Source of the DNA: Flavobacteriales bacterium UBA979
GTDB lineage: Bacteria > Bacteroidota > Bacteroidia > Flavobacteriales_D > Sanyastnellaceae
Reading direction: 5' to 3'
DNA length: 64,000 bases
NCBI GenBank assembly: GCA_002292325.1
Contig: DBBR01000105.1
Coordinates: 1-64,000 of the forward strand
In this document: positions 62,739-64,000 of the stretch, one piece after another
How the letters are laid out: every line of letters begins with the position of its first letter
Position numbering within the stretch: the stretch's first letter is position 1
The notes under the pieces: generated by a model
What the model was told of the DNA's origin: nothing
Databases searched by the model: none
The model's input: only the letters and a program-made list of their open reading frames with translations
Made by a program: the position numbers and the translations under genes

Positions 62739-64000
62739 TTAATTGGCGTATTCACTCAAAAATTTGATTCGCGCCAACCTCAACTCTTCCTCCGTATACG
62801 CATCGTTCCACTCGGCGATGAGCTCATCCACCCCATCGTCGTTTGATTCCTTTAGGAAGTCGAACAATTCTTCGAGGCTTTCTTCGTCCAAACTCTGGGA
62901 GATGATGTAATCCAAATTCACCTTGGTACCTGCCGAAACGATGTTTTCAATTTCAACGAGGACGTCCTCCAATTTCAAATTCAAATCGTTGGCGATATCG
63001 GTCAGTTGAATTTGACGGTCAATCCGCTGTATGATATGCACCTTGGAGGAAGATCGATTGTTGGTTGAACGCACCAATAAATCTTGCGCTCGCTCAATGC
63101 CCTCCTCTTTCACATAATCGGCAATCAACTGCAGAAATGGCTTGCCATATTTACTCGCCTTTCCAGATCCAATGCCACTAATCCGAAGCAATTCATCCTC
63201 ATCCATCGGATAGTGAATCGCCATTTCATCCAGACTCACGTCTTGGAAAATGACATACGGCGGAAGTGAATGCTCATCTGCCACCTCTTTGCGGAGGTTG
63301 TGCAGCAAGTCCCTGAGCTTCTCATCCGTTGCTCCACCCTGATTGGATCGTGTTTGGCTCATGCTATCAATAGCATCGACATCGGAATAGTCTCGCTCCT
63401 TGGCAACACGGACTGGTTTGGGATTCGTCAGAAATTCCATCCCACGCTCGGTGATTTTGAGTACTCCGAAGGTCTCAATCTCCTTGCGAAGTAATCCTAG
63501 CACGAGCATTTGGCGAATGATTCCATTCCAATGCCGTTGATCGAACTCCACTCCTCTTCGCCAAAATGAACTCAACGTACCCTTATAATCTTGAATCTCT
63601 CTATTCTCCTCTCCGCATAGAACTCCCGTGATAAAGGGCGACCTGAACTCCTGCTGATGCTCCAAAATCGCACTCAACACAAGGTGCACCTCCTCTTGGC
63701 CATCTCGAATGGTCGGTGGGTTGGTCATGTTGTCACAATTCATCGCTCCCGGGCCATTCAGCTCATCAAATTCCTCACCGAAATAATGCAGCAAAAACTT
63801 TCGACGACTCATCGAGGTCTCAGCGTATGCCATTACTTCTTGAAGCAGCTGCGCACCAATTTCTTGTTCTGCCAGGGGTTTTCCCTGGAGAAATTTCTCT
63901 AGCTTTTCAATGTCGCGGTGACTGTAAAACGCAATGCATCGGCCTTCACCTCCATCTCGACCGGCTCTTCCCGTCTCCTGGTAATAGCTTTCCAAGGACT
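62739..64000 (-). CDS. recQ: ATP-dependent DNA helicase RecQ, C-terminal part (cut by window edge)
   Basis: The frame runs off the right edge; only motif VI and later parts are inside. Visible in order: helicase motif VI (YYQETGRAGRDG), the zinc-binding region (YFGEEFDELNG), a winged-helix RQC domain, an HRDC domain (SLPPYVIFQDVSLDEMAIHYP) and a C-terminal helix-turn-helix. Three of the four zinc cysteines of E. coli RecQ appear to be missing (MSRRK in place of a Cys-led motif; NCDNM for CxxCDNC). I recall the same losses in Bacteroidota RecQ, but this was not checked. The protein should unwind branched DNA in repair and recombination. Confidence 0.93.
   Translation of the reverse strand, partial: SLESYYQETGRAGRDGGEGRCIAFYSHRDIEKLEKFLQGKPLAEQEIGAQLLQEVMAYAETSMSRRKFLLHYFGEEFDELNGPGAMNCDNMTNPPTIRDGQEEVHLVLSAILEHQQEFRSPFITGVLCGEENREIQDYKGTLSSFWRRGVEFDQRHWNGIIRQMLVLGLLRKEIETFGVLKITERGMEFLTNPKPVRVAKERDYSDVDAIDSMSQTRSNQGGATDEKLRDLLHNLRKEVADEHSLPPYVIFQDVSLDEMAIHYPMDEDELLRISGIGSGKASKYGKPFLQLIADYVKEEGIERAQDLLVRSTNNRSSSKVHIIQRIDRQIQLTDIANDLNLKLEDVLVEIENIVSAGTKVNLDYIISQSLDEESLEELFDFLKESNDDGVDELIAEWNDAYTEEELRLARIKFLSEYAN

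Noticed and set aside
1..64000. CRISPR array, insertion sequence, integrase or prophage genes
   Set aside because: No direct-repeat/spacer pattern, transposase or integrase motif was found; the repeats seen are inside a protein-coding gene.

Overview
The window is a 64 kb stretch of a Bacteroidota chromosome, most likely a marine member of the Flavobacteriales. The evidence is the type IX secretion and gliding genes (a PorX-type response regulator with a PglZ domain, GldE and GldD), the neighbourhood rng / HU / mutY / ssb / gldE / gldD, the 29-residue COX24-like basic protein, outer-membrane and LPS-transport genes of Bacteroidota type, and TAnnTTTG -7 promoter elements in place of sigma-70 boxes. 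The genus assignment is not decidable from the sequence. Coding density is very high, no gene-free stretch reaches 300 bases, and I see no insertion sequence, prophage or CRISPR array. Most of it is core chromosome.

Layout. 1-4.8 kb: the start of an unidentified gene leaving the window, a small lipoprotein, and a 1331-residue secreted mosaic protein with three lamin-tail domains, a type-1 copper domain and nine Cys-rich repeats. 5-10.7 kb: a glycosyltransferase with rnhB on one strand, and a flippase, chain-length protein and O-antigen ligase-like polymerase on the other; together a surface polysaccharide locus. 10.7-16.3 kb (minus strand): OstA-like LPS transport protein, two probable outer-membrane proteins, EF-P and a GAF-PP2C phosphatase. 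16.4-22.6 kb: tRNA-Leu, trigger factor, ClpP, ClpX, MutS. 22.6-25.9 kb (minus strand): porX-tsaE-ald. 26-35 kb: HD phosphohydrolase; an HU-TPR-COX24-like-RNase G operon on the minus strand; then mutY-ssb-gldE-gldD-coaX. 34-41.4 kb: outer-membrane protein, TPR protein, LptC, a small membrane protein, a second CNNM/CorC protein and a PpiD-like chaperone. 41.5-48.3 kb: queA, SDR threonine dehydrogenase, cysS, an M28/glutaminyl-cyclase-like lipoprotein, and a TPR protein ending in an apparently degenerate histidine-kinase ATPase domain. 48.3-56.1 kb: pheS, a cyclophilin lipoprotein, small proteins, tRNA-Pro, pheT, an acyltransferase and a double-VOC protein. 56.2-64 kb: a PhoB/PhoR-like two-component pair, a basic coiled-coil protein, an MBL hydrolase diverging from a 1079-residue pseudo-protease/propeller/barrel protein, a half-size TSUP transporter, and the C-terminal part of RecQ cut by the window edge.

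The themes are building and exporting the cell envelope (polysaccharide, LPS via OstA/LptC, PpiD and cyclophilin folding factors, outer-membrane proteins), type IX secretion and gliding (PorX, GldD, GldE), and translation and protein quality control (EF-P, CysS, PheS/T, QueA, TsaE, trigger factor, ClpXP). No single obviously new multi-gene system stands out. The best leads for new biology are individual proteins: the TPR pseudo-kinase, the pseudo-gluzincin/propeller/barrel protein, the copper/lamin-tail mosaic with its dockerin-like tail, the ATGA-coupled HHH/outer-membrane pair, and the 29-residue basic protein.
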